Below are positions 44,362 through 52,151 of a stretch of 64,000 nt of DNA, in pieces; position 1 is the stretch's first letter; each line of letters begins with the position of its first letter. A program made the translations under genes and the position numbers. Under the pieces are notes generated by a model. The model saw nothing but the letters and a program-made list of their open reading frames with translations, was not told the origin of the DNA and made no database searches. Origin of the DNA: Taibaiella chishuiensis (lineage in GTDB: Bacteria > Bacteroidota > Bacteroidia > Chitinophagales > Chitinophagaceae); NCBI RefSeq assembly GCF_003014535.1, contig NZ_PYGD01000001.1:1550001-1614000 (forward strand), given 5' to 3'.

Positions 44362-44574
44362 ATGGAAAATCAACACCACCAACTTACAGAGAACGAACTG
44401 GACATTAAAACTTCCAAACCTTCTACCTCCAGGTTTTTCTTTTTACTGGGCTTTTTCGGCATTTTCATCTTTGCCTGGGCCGGTTGTTTTAACCTGTATC
44501 AGCACTCCTACAAAGGCGCCGAAGATGTTCCGGTAAACGAAAGTTCCCTGATCACCGGTCCTAAATATAAATAA
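44362..44574 (+). CDS. Small single-span membrane protein
   Basis: A 70-residue protein when started at MENQHHQLTENELDIKT; in-frame ATGs at 44347 and 44350 and a TTG at 44332 are alternatives. A polar N-terminus is followed by one membrane helix (FFFLLGFFGIFIFAWAGCFN) and a short polar tail ending LITGPKYK. No family is recognised. It lies 18 bp before the glycosyltransferase gene and may be cotranscribed with it. Confidence 0.65.
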   Translation: MENQHHQLTENELDIKTSKPSTSRFFFLLGFFGIFIFAWAGCFNLYQHSYKGAEDVPVNESSLITGPKYK

Positions 44575-44592
44575 GCCGTACCGCTTCCGCCA

Positions 44593-45639
44593 ATGATGGT
44601 CTGCCAACAGGATACTGCAGTCGTTATACTCAGTTATAACAGCAGGAAATGGCATGAGTTATTCTTGCCGGAGATCGTAGCCCAGGCTGCCGCCGGCTAC
44701 GAAGTCTACGTGGTCGACCACGCTTCCCCTGACGATACTTACAAATATGTATCCCGGAATTACCCCGGGGTGCACCTTATACGGCTTACCGAAAATCATG
44801 GTTTTGCCTGGGGATATGCCGAGGCGCTGAAACAGATCAGCGCCAAATATTATGTCCTGCTCAGCTCCGATTTCGAAGTAACCGAGGGCTGGTTTCCGCC
44901 TATCTACAAGGCTATGGAAGCCAATCCAGTCATGTCGGCTTGCCAACCCAAGATCCGCTACTACCGCGATAAAGCCTATTTCGAATATGCCGGCGCAGCC
45001 GGTGGCTTCATGGACAAGTGGGGCTACCTGTTTTGCCGCGGCCGTATTTTCTCCACGCTCGAACAGGACCAGGGACAATACGACCAACCTGCCGAATTGT
45101 TCTGGGCCTCGGGTGGTTGTTTCGTAGTAAGGGCAGAGGTATACCATCGCCTGGGCGGCCTCGACCCCGACCTGTTTGCCCATATGGAAGAGATCGACGT
45201 ATGCTGGCGTATGAAAAACGCCGGGTATACCATCGGTTATGTGCCGGACAGTACGGTATTCCACGTTGGTGGCAGTGTCATCACTTATGGCAGCCCGCAA
45301 AAAACATTCTATAATTTCCGGAACAGTCTTGTGCTCCTGTTGAAGAACGAGCAGGCGGGTAAACTGGTTTGGCTGATGCCGCTGCGCCTGTTGCTCGATG
45401 GGCTGGCCGCCCTGCAATTCCTGGCCTCCGGGCAGTTCCGCAATATCTGGGCCATTGTAAGGGCGCACTGGAGTTTCTTCCTGGCCTTCGGCAAATGGTA
45501 TAAAAAGCGAAAGGCCGTACAACCTTTGGCTACCAACCGCAACCGTAAGGGTATTTACAGGAAAAGCATTATTTTCCAGTATTTCCTCGGTGGCAAAAAG
45601 AAATTCAGCGACCTGGCTCCCGGCGATTTCATAACCTGA
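44593..45639 (+). CDS. Family 2 glycosyltransferase
   Basis: A 348-residue protein. The GT-A fold starts AVVILSYNSRKWHELFLP and has the sugar-nucleotide region VYVVDHASPDDTY and ENHGFAWGYAEALKQ. The place of the DxD motif reads LLSSDFEV. The acceptor-side motif EEIDVCWRMKNAGY is typical of rhamnosyltransferase-like GT2 enzymes. The C-terminal 90 residues contain a hydrophobic, possibly membrane-associated segment (LVWLMPLRLLLDGLAALQFL). It probably extends a surface glycan or modifies a secreted protein; no glycan cluster is adjacent. Confidence 0.9.
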   Translation: MMVCQQDTAVVILSYNSRKWHELFLPEIVAQAAAGYEVYVVDHASPDDTYKYVSRNYPGVHLIRLTENHGFAWGYAEALKQISAKYYVLLSSDFEVTEGWFPPIYKAMEANPVMSACQPKIRYYRDKAYFEYAGAAGGFMDKWGYLFCRGRIFSTLEQDQGQYDQPAELFWASGGCFVVRAEVYHRLGGLDPDLFAHMEEIDVCWRMKNAGYTIGYVPDSTVFHVGGSVITYGSPQKTFYNFRNSLVLLLKNEQAGKLVWLMPLRLLLDGLAALQFLASGQFRNIWAIVRAHWSFFLAFGKWYKKRKAVQPLATNRNRKGIYRKSIIFQYFLGGKKKFSDLAPGDFIT

Positions 45640-45707
45640 TCCCGCTCCTTCCCCCTGTACATTGTTATTTTAGATACTGGTATAAGCCGGTGCTGCTGCT
45701 ATTTTGC

Positions 45708-45715
45708 TACCTTTG
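45708..45715 (+). promoter_or_regulatory. -7 box for mnmA
   Basis: TACCTTTG, an exact TAnnTTTG match, 30 nt before the ATG at 45746. No strong -33 TTG. Confidence 0.5.
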
Positions 45716-45745
45716 CATTTTGCAAATCAATTTTTTTAAAGGAGT

Positions 45746-46855
45746 ATGAGCCGCAAGGGTAGAGTTTTAGTAGCCATGAGTGGCGGTATCGATAGCACGG
45801 TTACCGCTTTGATGCTGCATGAGCAGGGATATGAAGTTGTGGGCATTACCATGAAGACCTGGGACTATGCCGCTGCCGGTGGCAGCAAAAAAGAAACCGG
45901 CTGCTGTAACCTGGATTCTTTTAATGATGCGCGCCAGGCCGCCGTACAGCACGGTTTCCCGCATTATGTGCTGGATATCCGCGAGGAGTTCGGCGGAGCA
46001 GTAATCGAAAATTTTGTTGAAGAATATATTGCAGGCCGTACGCCTAATCCCTGTGTATTGTGTAATACGCACATTAAATGGTCGGCCCTGCTGAAACGTG
46101 CCGATGCGCTGGATTGCGAGTTTATATCGACCGGGCACTATGTAAAAGTGCGCGAGGAAAACGGCCGTCATGTATTGTCAAAAGCCAAAGACCTGACTAA
46201 AGACCAGAGTTATGTGTTGTGGGGCCTGGGCCAGGACGCCCTGAGCCGCAGCATATACCCGCTGGGTGATTACCTGAAAACCGAAGTACGCCAGATCGCA
46301 CTCGATATGGGTTATCCCGAACTGTCTAAAAAAGCCGAAAGCTACGAAATCTGCTTTGTGCCCGATAACGACTACCGCAGCTTCCTGAAAAGGAATGTAG
46401 ACGGCCTGGAAGAAAGGGTGAACGGCGGTAATTTTGTACTGGCCGATGGCAGTATTGTGGGTAAACATAAAGGTTACCCCTTCTATACGATCGGGCAGCG
46501 CAAAGGGCTCGATATCGCTATGGGGCGCCCGGTGTTTGTAACTAAGATCATACCCGAAACCAATACCGTAGTGCTGGGCGATGCCGACGAGCTCGAACAG
46601 AACATTATGACGGTAGGCGGGCTGAATATGGTAAAGTATGCCGCTATTCCCGAAGGCTTCGAAGCCACCACCAAAATCCGGTACAAAGACGCCGGTACTT
46701 TAAGCCATTTACACAACGATGGCGATAAGGTGGATGTGCATTTCTACGAGCACGTTAAAGGTATTGCACCGGGCCAGTCGGCCGTGTTTTACGAAGGCGA
46801 CGATGTGGTTGCCGGCGGCATTATCCGCTCTTCGGCAAAGGTGCCCGGACTGTAA
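45746..46855 (+). CDS. mnmA: tRNA-specific 2-thiouridylase
   Basis: A 369-residue enzyme that makes 2-thiouridine at wobble U34 of Lys, Glu and Gln tRNAs. It has the PP-loop AMSGGIDSTV, the first catalytic cysteine in GRTPNPCVLCNTHIKW, STGHYVKV, the second catalytic cysteine in ESYEICFVPDNDYRSF, and YTIGQRKGLDIA. It is followed by a strong terminator. A substrate tRNA, tRNA-Gln(TTG), is also encoded in this window. Confidence 0.96.
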   Translation: MSRKGRVLVAMSGGIDSTVTALMLHEQGYEVVGITMKTWDYAAAGGSKKETGCCNLDSFNDARQAAVQHGFPHYVLDIREEFGGAVIENFVEEYIAGRTPNPCVLCNTHIKWSALLKRADALDCEFISTGHYVKVREENGRHVLSKAKDLTKDQSYVLWGLGQDALSRSIYPLGDYLKTEVRQIALDMGYPELSKKAESYEICFVPDNDYRSFLKRNVDGLEERVNGGNFVLADGSIVGKHKGYPFYTIGQRKGLDIAMGRPVFVTKIIPETNTVVLGDADELEQNIMTVGGLNMVKYAAIPEGFEATTKIRYKDAGTLSHLHNDGDKVDVHFYEHVKGIAPGQSAVFYEGDDVVAGGIIRSSAKVPGL

Positions 46856-46881
46856 TCGTAACAATAATTTTATGCCCCGGA

Positions 46882-46913
46882 TTGCCCCTTTTTGAAAAGG
46901 GGCAATTTTTTTT
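46882..46913 (+). terminator. Intrinsic terminator after mnmA
   Basis: Stem TTGCCCCTTTT / AAAAGGGGCAA with a 2-nt apex, followed by eight T residues. Confidence 0.9.
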
Positions 46914-47020
46914 ATAAAATGGTGGCAAATATGCTTAAATGAGAAAATAATTTCTATCTTACGTCCGTTTTAATGCACCAACGGGCATTGGAACCTTCTG
47001 TAAAAATACCCAGTTACTTT

Positions 47021-47779
47021 ATGCGTAAACTTTTATTCCCATTACTCGCGGTAGCAGCGTTTTCGGCCACATTGGTGTCTTGTAAAAAAGACAAGGAAGA
47101 TCTTTCTGAAATTGCACAGGGGCACAAATACGGCGGTGTCTATGTAGATGGCGGAGCCTATAGCCTTGGTAAGTATATCCTGTATAACGTCGATTCCACT
47201 TATTGGGACGATTTCCTGGGCGTATCTGTTCCTACGCACTGCCAGCTGCGTTACAACGTTGTAGACACTTTCCGCGACGATCAGAACCGCCTGTCTTACG
47301 TGATCGATATCCTGTACCGCAAAACCTCCCAGGATCCTTTTGTTCCGGCTGATGTAGCGTATGTTACCCCAACGGCTACGGGACTGGAATTCTCCCAGCG
47401 TAATATCAAATTCCTGAAACTGGTCTTCCCGGTATCCGAAGGCAAGAGCTGGAACGGCAATACCTTTATCCCGCTGGGTGATGAAGATTACGCTGAATAC
47501 GATAATAACAAATGGAATTATACCTATGCCAATGTAGACCAGCCTTTCGATCCGGGCAATAACCTGTACGAGCATACCGTAACTGTAAACCAGATCGACG
47601 ATGCGCTCAATAATCCGGATGTGGATTCTACGGTATACGCCTATCGTAACTACTCCCAGGAGATTTATGCCTATAACGTGGGTATGGTTTACCGGGAGCG
47701 TATTTACTGGGTATACCAGCCTACTATCGGCGCCCGTAAAGGATATGAAGTCGTTATGAAAGCGGTAGAAAGCAACTAA
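47021..47779 (+). CDS. Lipoprotein of unknown function
   Basis: A 252-residue lipoprotein when started at MRKLLFPLLAVAAFSATLVS, which gives lipobox LVSC followed by KKDKED. An in-frame ATG at 46973 would add 16 residues before the signal. The mature part is rich in aromatic and acidic residues with alternating strands (KYGGVYVDGGAYSLGKYILY, YAYNVGMVYRERIYWVYQP). No domain is recognised. It sits in the periplasm or outer membrane and is monocistronic. Confidence 0.72.
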   Translation: MRKLLFPLLAVAAFSATLVSCKKDKEDLSEIAQGHKYGGVYVDGGAYSLGKYILYNVDSTYWDDFLGVSVPTHCQLRYNVVDTFRDDQNRLSYVIDILYRKTSQDPFVPADVAYVTPTATGLEFSQRNIKFLKLVFPVSEGKSWNGNTFIPLGDEDYAEYDNNKWNYTYANVDQPFDPGNNLYEHTVTVNQIDDALNNPDVDSTVYAYRNYSQEIYAYNVGMVYRERIYWVYQPTIGARKGYEVVMKAVESN

Positions 47780-47802
47780 GCCGGTACCGTTCTGAACATA
47801 GT

Positions 47803-47838
47803 AAACAGGCATTGCTGCAAAGCGATGCCTGTTTTTTT
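47803..47838 (+). terminator. Intrinsic terminator, probably used in both directions
   Basis: Stem AAACAGGCAT / ATGCCTGTTT with a 12-nt loop and a run of seven T residues, between the lipoprotein gene and the convergent trmN6 gene. Confidence 0.8.
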
Positions 47839-47849
47839 GTGTATTGTTT

Positions 47850-48569
47850 TTACAGGTTCAGGTAGAACGGCTGTAATAAGTTGTGCAGGGAAGCAGTGTA
47901 GACCCCGGGAGCCTTATAGATAACCAGCTCTTCTGTTGCCGGCTGTGTTTGTGGCTGTTGGCTATACCAGCCGATCACCCGGTTGCAGGCTTTGCTGGGC
48001 ATGGGTATTACCCGCAGCGTACGTTGTGCATACAGGTTATAGCGGCCTGCGGTTTCGTGCCAGGCTTCCCATTCGCTTGCCGGGTACATAATACAGGCGG
48101 CGCCTGTAGCTGTCAGCAGGCGGTACAGGTTTTGCGCCAGTGTTTCCTTGTCGAGGGTAATGCTGTGCCTCGCCTGGTTGCGTTGTTGCTGCGGCGCCTG
48201 TAACTGGTTGTGAAAAAAAGGAGGATTACACACAATGAAGTCGTACAACGCGTCAGCGGGGGGGACAAAATCCTGCAGGGAAGTATGCCATAGTCGGATG
48301 TTCGCTGCCCAGGGGCTTTGCCGGCAATTGTCGCCCGCCTGTTGCCAGGCATCAGCATCCAGTTCCAGCGCGTCTATGTAGAGCTGTGGGTTTTGCTGGG
48401 CCATCATGAGCGAAAGCAGGCCGGTGCCCGCGCCTATATCCAGGGCCCGGCCGGTAGCACAGCTGCCGGCGGCAAGCGCGCCTTGTATACAGGCATCGGT
48501 CGATACCTTCATGGCGCAGCGGTCCTGGTAGATCGTAAACTGCTTGAACCGGAACCAGTCGTTAGCCAT
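47850..48569 (-). CDS. tRNA1(Val) (adenine37-N6)-methyltransferase family protein
   Basis: A 239-residue class I methyltransferase of the TrmN6/YfiC group. It opens with FRFKQFTIYQDRCAMKVSTD, as in that family, has the SAM motif ALDIGAGTGLLSLMMAQ, the acidic EL(D) after strand 2 (DALELDADAWQQA) and the N6-adenine motif NPPFF. E. coli TrmN6 methylates A37 of tRNA-Val. Its start overlaps the end of tsaD by 8 bp, so the two tRNA-modification genes are translationally coupled or at least cotranscribed. Confidence 0.88.
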   Translation of the reverse strand: MANDWFRFKQFTIYQDRCAMKVSTDACIQGALAAGSCATGRALDIGAGTGLLSLMMAQQNPQLYIDALELDADAWQQAGDNCRQSPWAANIRLWHTSLQDFVPPADALYDFIVCNPPFFHNQLQAPQQQRNQARHSITLDKETLAQNLYRLLTATGAACIMYPASEWEAWHETAGRYNLYAQRTLRVIPMPSKACNRVIGWYSQQPQTQPATEELVIYKAPGVYTASLHNLLQPFYLNL

Positions 48570-49587
48570 TCTGGTCCCATTGTGTGCGGGCAGAAGGTAC
48601 AGCGCTGAGGTCTGTAAACTGCTGCAACAGCATTTTGTAATAAGCCGTAATGCCGATCATGGCGGCATTGTCGGTGCAGTATTCAAACTTGGGCAGGTAT
48701 ACCTTCCAGCCATTTTTAGCGCCATAGGCTTCCAGTGCGGCGCGTAAGCCGCTATTGGCCGATACGCCGCCCGCGATGCCTATTTCTTTGATCTTCAGGT
48801 GGCGGGCCGCTTTCTCCAGTTTTTTCATCAGGGTCTTTACGATCGTATGCTGTACCGAGGCACAGATATCGGCCAGGTTTTCGGCTACGAATTCCGGGTT
48901 TTCTTTTACCTGTTTCTGCAGGAAGTACAATACGGAGGTTTTGATACCGCTGAAGCTGAAGTCATATTCCCGGATCTCCGGTATGGGGAAGGCAAACCGT
49001 TCGGGGTTACCTGTTTTGGCATATTTGTCGACCAGCGGACCTCCGGGGTAGGGCAGTTGCAGCATTTTGGCTATCTTGTCGAAAGCCTCGCCAGCAGCAT
49101 CGTCCAGGGTTTCGCCGATAATTTCCATGTCCAGGTGGGAGCGGCAAAGCACAATCTGGGTATGGCCACCGGATACGGTAAGACAGAGAAAGGGAAATGC
49201 GGGTTTCGGATCTTCGATCCAGTGGGCCAGTACATGCGCCTGCATATGATGCACGGCAATGAGCGGTACGTTAAGCGATTGCGCAAAGGCTTTGGCAAAA
49301 CCACTGCCGACCAATAAGGAACCGATGAGGCCCGGCGCCTGGGTAAAGGCAACGGCGGTAATCGCATCTTTAGCGATACCGGCGGTTTTGATGGCCTGGT
49401 CCACTACGGGTACAATATGCTGCAGGTGGGCCCTGGAGGCCAGCTCCGGCACCACGCCGCCGTATTGTTCGTGTACTTTCTGGGTCGCAATAATATTACT
49501 CTGTACCTGGCCGTCGCAGACTATGGCAGCCGAGGTTTCATCGCAGGACGATTCTATGGCAAGAATCACGTTTGGGGCATTATTCAT
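48562..49587 (-). CDS. tsaD: tRNA N6-threonylcarbamoyladenosine synthase subunit TsaD
   Basis: A 341-residue member of the TsaD/Kae1 family, which completes t6A37 synthesis on ANN-decoding tRNAs using threonylcarbamoyl-AMP. Motifs: AIESSCDETSAAIV, GGVVPELASRAH, GLIGSLLVG, the metal site HHMQAHVLAHW, LTVSGGHTQIVL, PGGPLVDKYA and GIAGGVSANSGLR. It is divergent from rpsU and heads the tsaD-trmN6 operon. Confidence 0.97.
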   Translation of the reverse strand: MNNAPNVILAIESSCDETSAAIVCDGQVQSNIIATQKVHEQYGGVVPELASRAHLQHIVPVVDQAIKTAGIAKDAITAVAFTQAPGLIGSLLVGSGFAKAFAQSLNVPLIAVHHMQAHVLAHWIEDPKPAFPFLCLTVSGGHTQIVLCRSHLDMEIIGETLDDAAGEAFDKIAKMLQLPYPGGPLVDKYAKTGNPERFAFPIPEIREYDFSFSGIKTSVLYFLQKQVKENPEFVAENLADICASVQHTIVKTLMKKLEKAARHLKIKEIGIAGGVSANSGLRAALEAYGAKNGWKVYLPKFEYCTDNAAMIGITAYYKMLLQQFTDLSAVPSARTQWDQNG

Positions 49588-49597
49588 AAACAGGATG

Positions 49598-49605
49598 CAA
49601 AAATA
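49598..49605 (-). promoter_or_regulatory. -7 box for tsaD
   Basis: The minus strand reads TATTTTTG, an exact TAnnTTTG match, only 10 nt before the start codon, so the leader would be very short. The -33 element is unclear. Confidence 0.45.
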
Positions 49606-49625
49606 TAAGAATTTCTACACTTCAT

Positions 49626-49656
49626 TTTGCTGAATTGAAAAATATATCTATCTTTG
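49626..49656 (+). promoter_or_regulatory. Promoter of rpsU
   Basis: TTTG at 49626-49629 and TATCTTTG at 49649-49656 are separated by 19 bp, an exact Bacteroidota consensus promoter. The leader would be about 30 nt. Confidence 0.8.
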
Positions 49657-49676
49657 CAGTCCCAAATAAAGAAAAA

Positions 49677-49684
49677 AAGGGGGT
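49677..49684 (+). promoter_or_regulatory. Shine-Dalgarno-like sequence before rpsU
   Basis: AAGGGGGT lies 8 nt before the ATG at 49693 and can pair with the 16S rRNA 3' end through one G-U pair. This is unusual here, because Bacteroidota genes rarely have such a site. In Flavobacterium, rpsU is a known exception whose Shine-Dalgarno site allows autoregulation by bS21. This sequence also sets the start codon; the longer frame from 49654 lacks support. Confidence 0.7.
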
Positions 49685-49692
49685 ATCATACT

Positions 49693-49890
49693 ATGCTTAT
49701 TTTAGATGCAAAAGATTGCGAAAACATAGACAAAGCGCTTAAGAAGTACAAGAAGAAATTCGAAAAATCACGTACTCTGAATCAATTACGTGCTCGTCAG
49801 GCTTTCACAAAACCTTCCGTATCACGCCGTAAAGAAATCTTGAAAGCGGCTTACCGTCAGCAGATTCTTGCAGGTAAAGTAGAGCTTTAA
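49693..49890 (+). CDS. rpsU: 30S ribosomal protein bS21
   Basis: A 65-residue protein, MLILDAKDCENIDKALKKYK, then RARQAFTKPSVSRRKEILKA and YRQQILAGKVEL. It fits bS21, a small-subunit protein near the 3' end of 16S rRNA. In Bacteroidota ribosomes bS21 helps hold the anti-Shine-Dalgarno tail out of use. It is monocistronic with a strong promoter and terminator. Confidence 0.95.
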   Translation: MLILDAKDCENIDKALKKYKKKFEKSRTLNQLRARQAFTKPSVSRRKEILKAAYRQQILAGKVEL

Positions 49891-49961
49891 GGATTAAAGC
49901 ACTGATCCGGCAACGCAATGTTATAACATTTGTGGCTGGTTCGCTTATCATATTTTTACCG

Positions 49962-49995
49962 AAAGGGAATGTAATCACATTACATTCCCTTTTTG
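49962..49995 (+). terminator. Intrinsic terminator after rpsU
   Basis: Stem AAAGGGAATGTAA / TTACATTCCCTTT followed by TTTTTG. Confidence 0.85.
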
Positions 49996-50015
49996 TGCTG
50001 CCCGGTGATGTAGCC

Positions 50016-50050
50016 AACCCTGCTCGTAGCGTCCCGATACGAGCAGGGTT
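50016..50050. repeat. Strong hairpin next to element copy B
   Basis: A perfect 13-bp inverted repeat, AACCCTGCTCGTA / TACGAGCAGGGTT, with a 9-nt loop. It lies between the rpsU terminator and element B. The T-rich tail is weak, so a terminator role is uncertain. Confidence 0.55.
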
Positions 50051-50062
50051 TACTTTTATGGC

Positions 50063-50668
50063 GGATCAAGTAGAATTTCTGGGCGATTAATAAAAGCCTT
50101 GTTCTTAAATCGAATCATCATTTGCCAAACCCGTATTTATTTGCTTAGCTATTCGTAGTGTCTCGCTACGAATTTACCTGGCCTGGAAGCTACTACTATT
50201 TGCAACAGTAGAATACGCGTTTTTTTTCTCGCGGCGACGCAGCGAAGGGGTGTATATTGGTCGTAACATCTGGTTACCAACCGCGTAGGAATGCTTTGCC
50301 CAACGCCCATTACATGCACTGCCGGGACATCAAGCCAGGAAACAACCAAACATACCGGCCTTTAGAAAAAGGGCGTTAATAAACCGCGTAGCGCTCATGA
50401 GCACCAATAGGAAAATAAAAAACACAGCGAATAAATGCTGCAGGACGCCGTATAGAAAGAAATACAGTTCCCACAGTCTGGAACTGTACTTTAGTTCGTT
50501 CGTCATTCCTTGTCCATTTTTTTACTACCGCCCGGAATATTTCTTTTAGGCGTACAAGGCATTTTTAGCAATTTTCTACAGTCTTGATTTTTGCTTCTTT
50601 GTATCAAGACAAAGAAGAATAAAAAATCAGGGTAAGTATACCGGAGCCCCCAGTATTCCGCTTGATCC
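50063..50668 (-). mobile_element. Short inverted-repeat element, copy B (606 bp)
   Basis: The ends are GGATCAAGTAGAATTTCTGG (left) and, read inward from the right, GGATCAAGCGGAATACTGGG. Flanks TTTATGGC (50055-50062) and TTTATGGT (50669-50676) agree in seven of eight bases, a decayed target duplication. About 450 bp matches copy A in reverse orientation, including the CTTCTTTGT hairpin (50594-50617). The left 150 bp differ from A and hold two small inverted repeats (around 50155-50180 and 50190-50215). A 58-residue frame at 50330-50506 (minus) equals the one in copy A apart from five residues. No transposase. Confidence 0.7.
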
Positions 50669-50781
50669 TTTATGGTCCCGCCTCTTTTGTCCCATTTTAA
50701 ATTTATTTTTTAAACTGCGGTTGTATTTGCTAATTGTTTTTTCATTAAATTTGAATCAACAAAACAATCCCGCAGTACGGT
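50669..50781. other. Leader region of xerC
   Basis: A 113-bp AT-rich gap after element B. No Shine-Dalgarno and no clear -7 box is seen, so xerC expression may depend on sequence from the element or a weak promoter. Confidence 0.35.
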
Positions 50782-51678
50782 TTGGTATTCGCTGAAATTA
50801 TACCCGAATTCTTACGCTATATACGCTTCGAAAAGCGCATGTCGGATCATACTTTTTTAGCCTATCAAAACGATCTCACTTCCTTTTTTACTTTCCTGGA
50901 GTCCCAGTACGAACTAACCGGTATCGGGGAGGTAAAACATACGCATATCCGGTCCTGGCTGGCCGGGCTTAAGGAGGCGCAATGCAGCGAACGTACCCTG
51001 CAACGCAAGATATCGGCTGTGAAATCGCTGTATAAATACCTGTTGCGTACCGGTGCGGTTACCGTTAATCCGACACGGCTGGTACTCACGCCCAAAGCGC
51101 CGGCCCGTTTGCCGGTGTTCCTGGAAGAACAGCAGACCGAACTGATCGGTGGCGGGGCAACCGCTTTTGCCGAAGGCTTTGAAGGGGTTACCGAATACCT
51201 TATTCTTGAACTGTTGTACCAGACCGGTATGCGCCGGGCAGAGCTGGTACAGCTTAAAGAAGCTGATGTAGAGTACAGCAGGCAACAGATACGGGTATTG
51301 GGTAAACGCAATAAGGAGCGCATGGTGCCCGCAGGCGATGCGCTGCTGGCTGAACTCAAAGCGTATACAGAACTTAAAAGAAAAAATTTCAACCAAGCGG
51401 AACCGTTTTTGTTATGCTTAAAAACAGGCAAGCGGTTATATGCGCAATATGTATACCGGGTGGTGCAAAAGCACCTGAAGGGGGTAACTACCCTCACTAA
51501 AAAAAGCCCGCACGTACTGCGACATACCTTTGCCACCCATATGCTGAACAACGGCGCAGAGCTGAATGCCATTAAAGAAATGCTGGGCCACAGCAGCCTG
51601 GCCGCAACACAGGTTTACACGCACAATAATATCGAACGCCTCAAAGAGGTTTATCGCAAAGCACACCCTAAAAGCTAA
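50782..51678 (+). CDS. Tyrosine recombinase, XerC/XerD type
   Basis: A 298-residue recombinase. The start must be a TTG at 50782 (MVFAEIIPEFLRYIRFEKRM) because the next methionine would cut into the SAM-like N-terminal domain. That domain covers residues 1-90. The catalytic domain has Arg in QTGMRRAELVQL, Lys near VLGKRNKER, His-x-x-Arg in HVLRHTFATHML, His in LGHSSLAATQ and nucleophile Tyr in VYTHNNIERL. Xer proteins resolve chromosome dimers at dif. The next gene is hpf, a frequent arrangement in Bacteroidota, which supports a housekeeping Xer rather than a mobile-element integrase. Confidence 0.9.
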   Translation: MVFAEIIPEFLRYIRFEKRMSDHTFLAYQNDLTSFFTFLESQYELTGIGEVKHTHIRSWLAGLKEAQCSERTLQRKISAVKSLYKYLLRTGAVTVNPTRLVLTPKAPARLPVFLEEQQTELIGGGATAFAEGFEGVTEYLILELLYQTGMRRAELVQLKEADVEYSRQQIRVLGKRNKERMVPAGDALLAELKAYTELKRKNFNQAEPFLLCLKTGKRLYAQYVYRVVQKHLKGVTTLTKKSPHVLRHTFATHMLNNGAELNAIKEMLGHSSLAATQVYTHNNIERLKEVYRKAHPKS

Positions 51679-51775
51679 AATCCTTTCTTATGATCTAAAT
51701 CGACCCATAGCCAGCCCGCTGCGGGCTGGAATGATGACCCAGAATAATTATTGTTTACTTTTAAAATGACAAAAG

Positions 51776-52075
51776 ATGAATGTACAAATTCAAACCGTTC
51801 ATTTTGATGCAGACGAAAGGCTGCTTGAACACGTTCAGAAAAGATTGGATAAACTCAAAACCTTCCATGACCGGATAACGGGGGTGGAAGTATACCTCAG
51901 GCTGGAAAACTTATCGCAGAAAGTAAGAGATAAAGTGGCTGAAATAAAAGTATTTATTCCAAAGCATGCTTTGTTTGCCAAACACGAGTCTAAGGTTTTT
52001 GAAGAGTCTTTTGACGAAGCGTTCGATTCTATGGTGTCGCAGATAAAAAGACAAAAAGAAAAAATGATTGTATAA
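51776..52075 (+). CDS. hpf: Ribosome hibernation promoting factor, short form
   Basis: A 99-residue member of the HPF/RaiA family: MNVQIQTVHFDADERLLEHV, then RITGVEVYLRLEN and HALFAKHESKVFEESFDEAF. It binds the 30S decoding region in slow growth. The dimerising C-terminal domain of long HPF is absent. It is 97 bp downstream of xerC and has its own terminator. Confidence 0.92.
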   Translation: MNVQIQTVHFDADERLLEHVQKRLDKLKTFHDRITGVEVYLRLENLSQKVRDKVAEIKVFIPKHALFAKHESKVFEESFDEAFDSMVSQIKRQKEKMIV

Positions 52076-52101
52076 ATCAGTCTAAAAATAGAAATTACCG
52101 G

Positions 52102-52131
52102 AAAAGCTGCACAACTTTGTGCAGCTTTTTT
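52102..52131 (+). terminator. Intrinsic terminator after hpf
   Basis: Stem AAAAGCTGCAC / GTGCAGCTTTT with a 6-nt loop followed by T residues. Confidence 0.85.
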
Positions 52132-52151
52132 GCACCCGTCAATGTATACGT

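Noticed and set aside
50782-51678. Tyrosine recombinase as an integrase of a genomic island
   Set aside because: The following hpf gene and XerC/D-like length and motifs fit the housekeeping Xer. No tRNA attachment repeat or other mobile-element genes are adjacent.
51711-51729. Stem CCAGCCCGC / GCGGGCTGG between xerC and hpf as a terminator
   Set aside because: No T run follows on either strand. It may be an RNA structure, but there is no further support.
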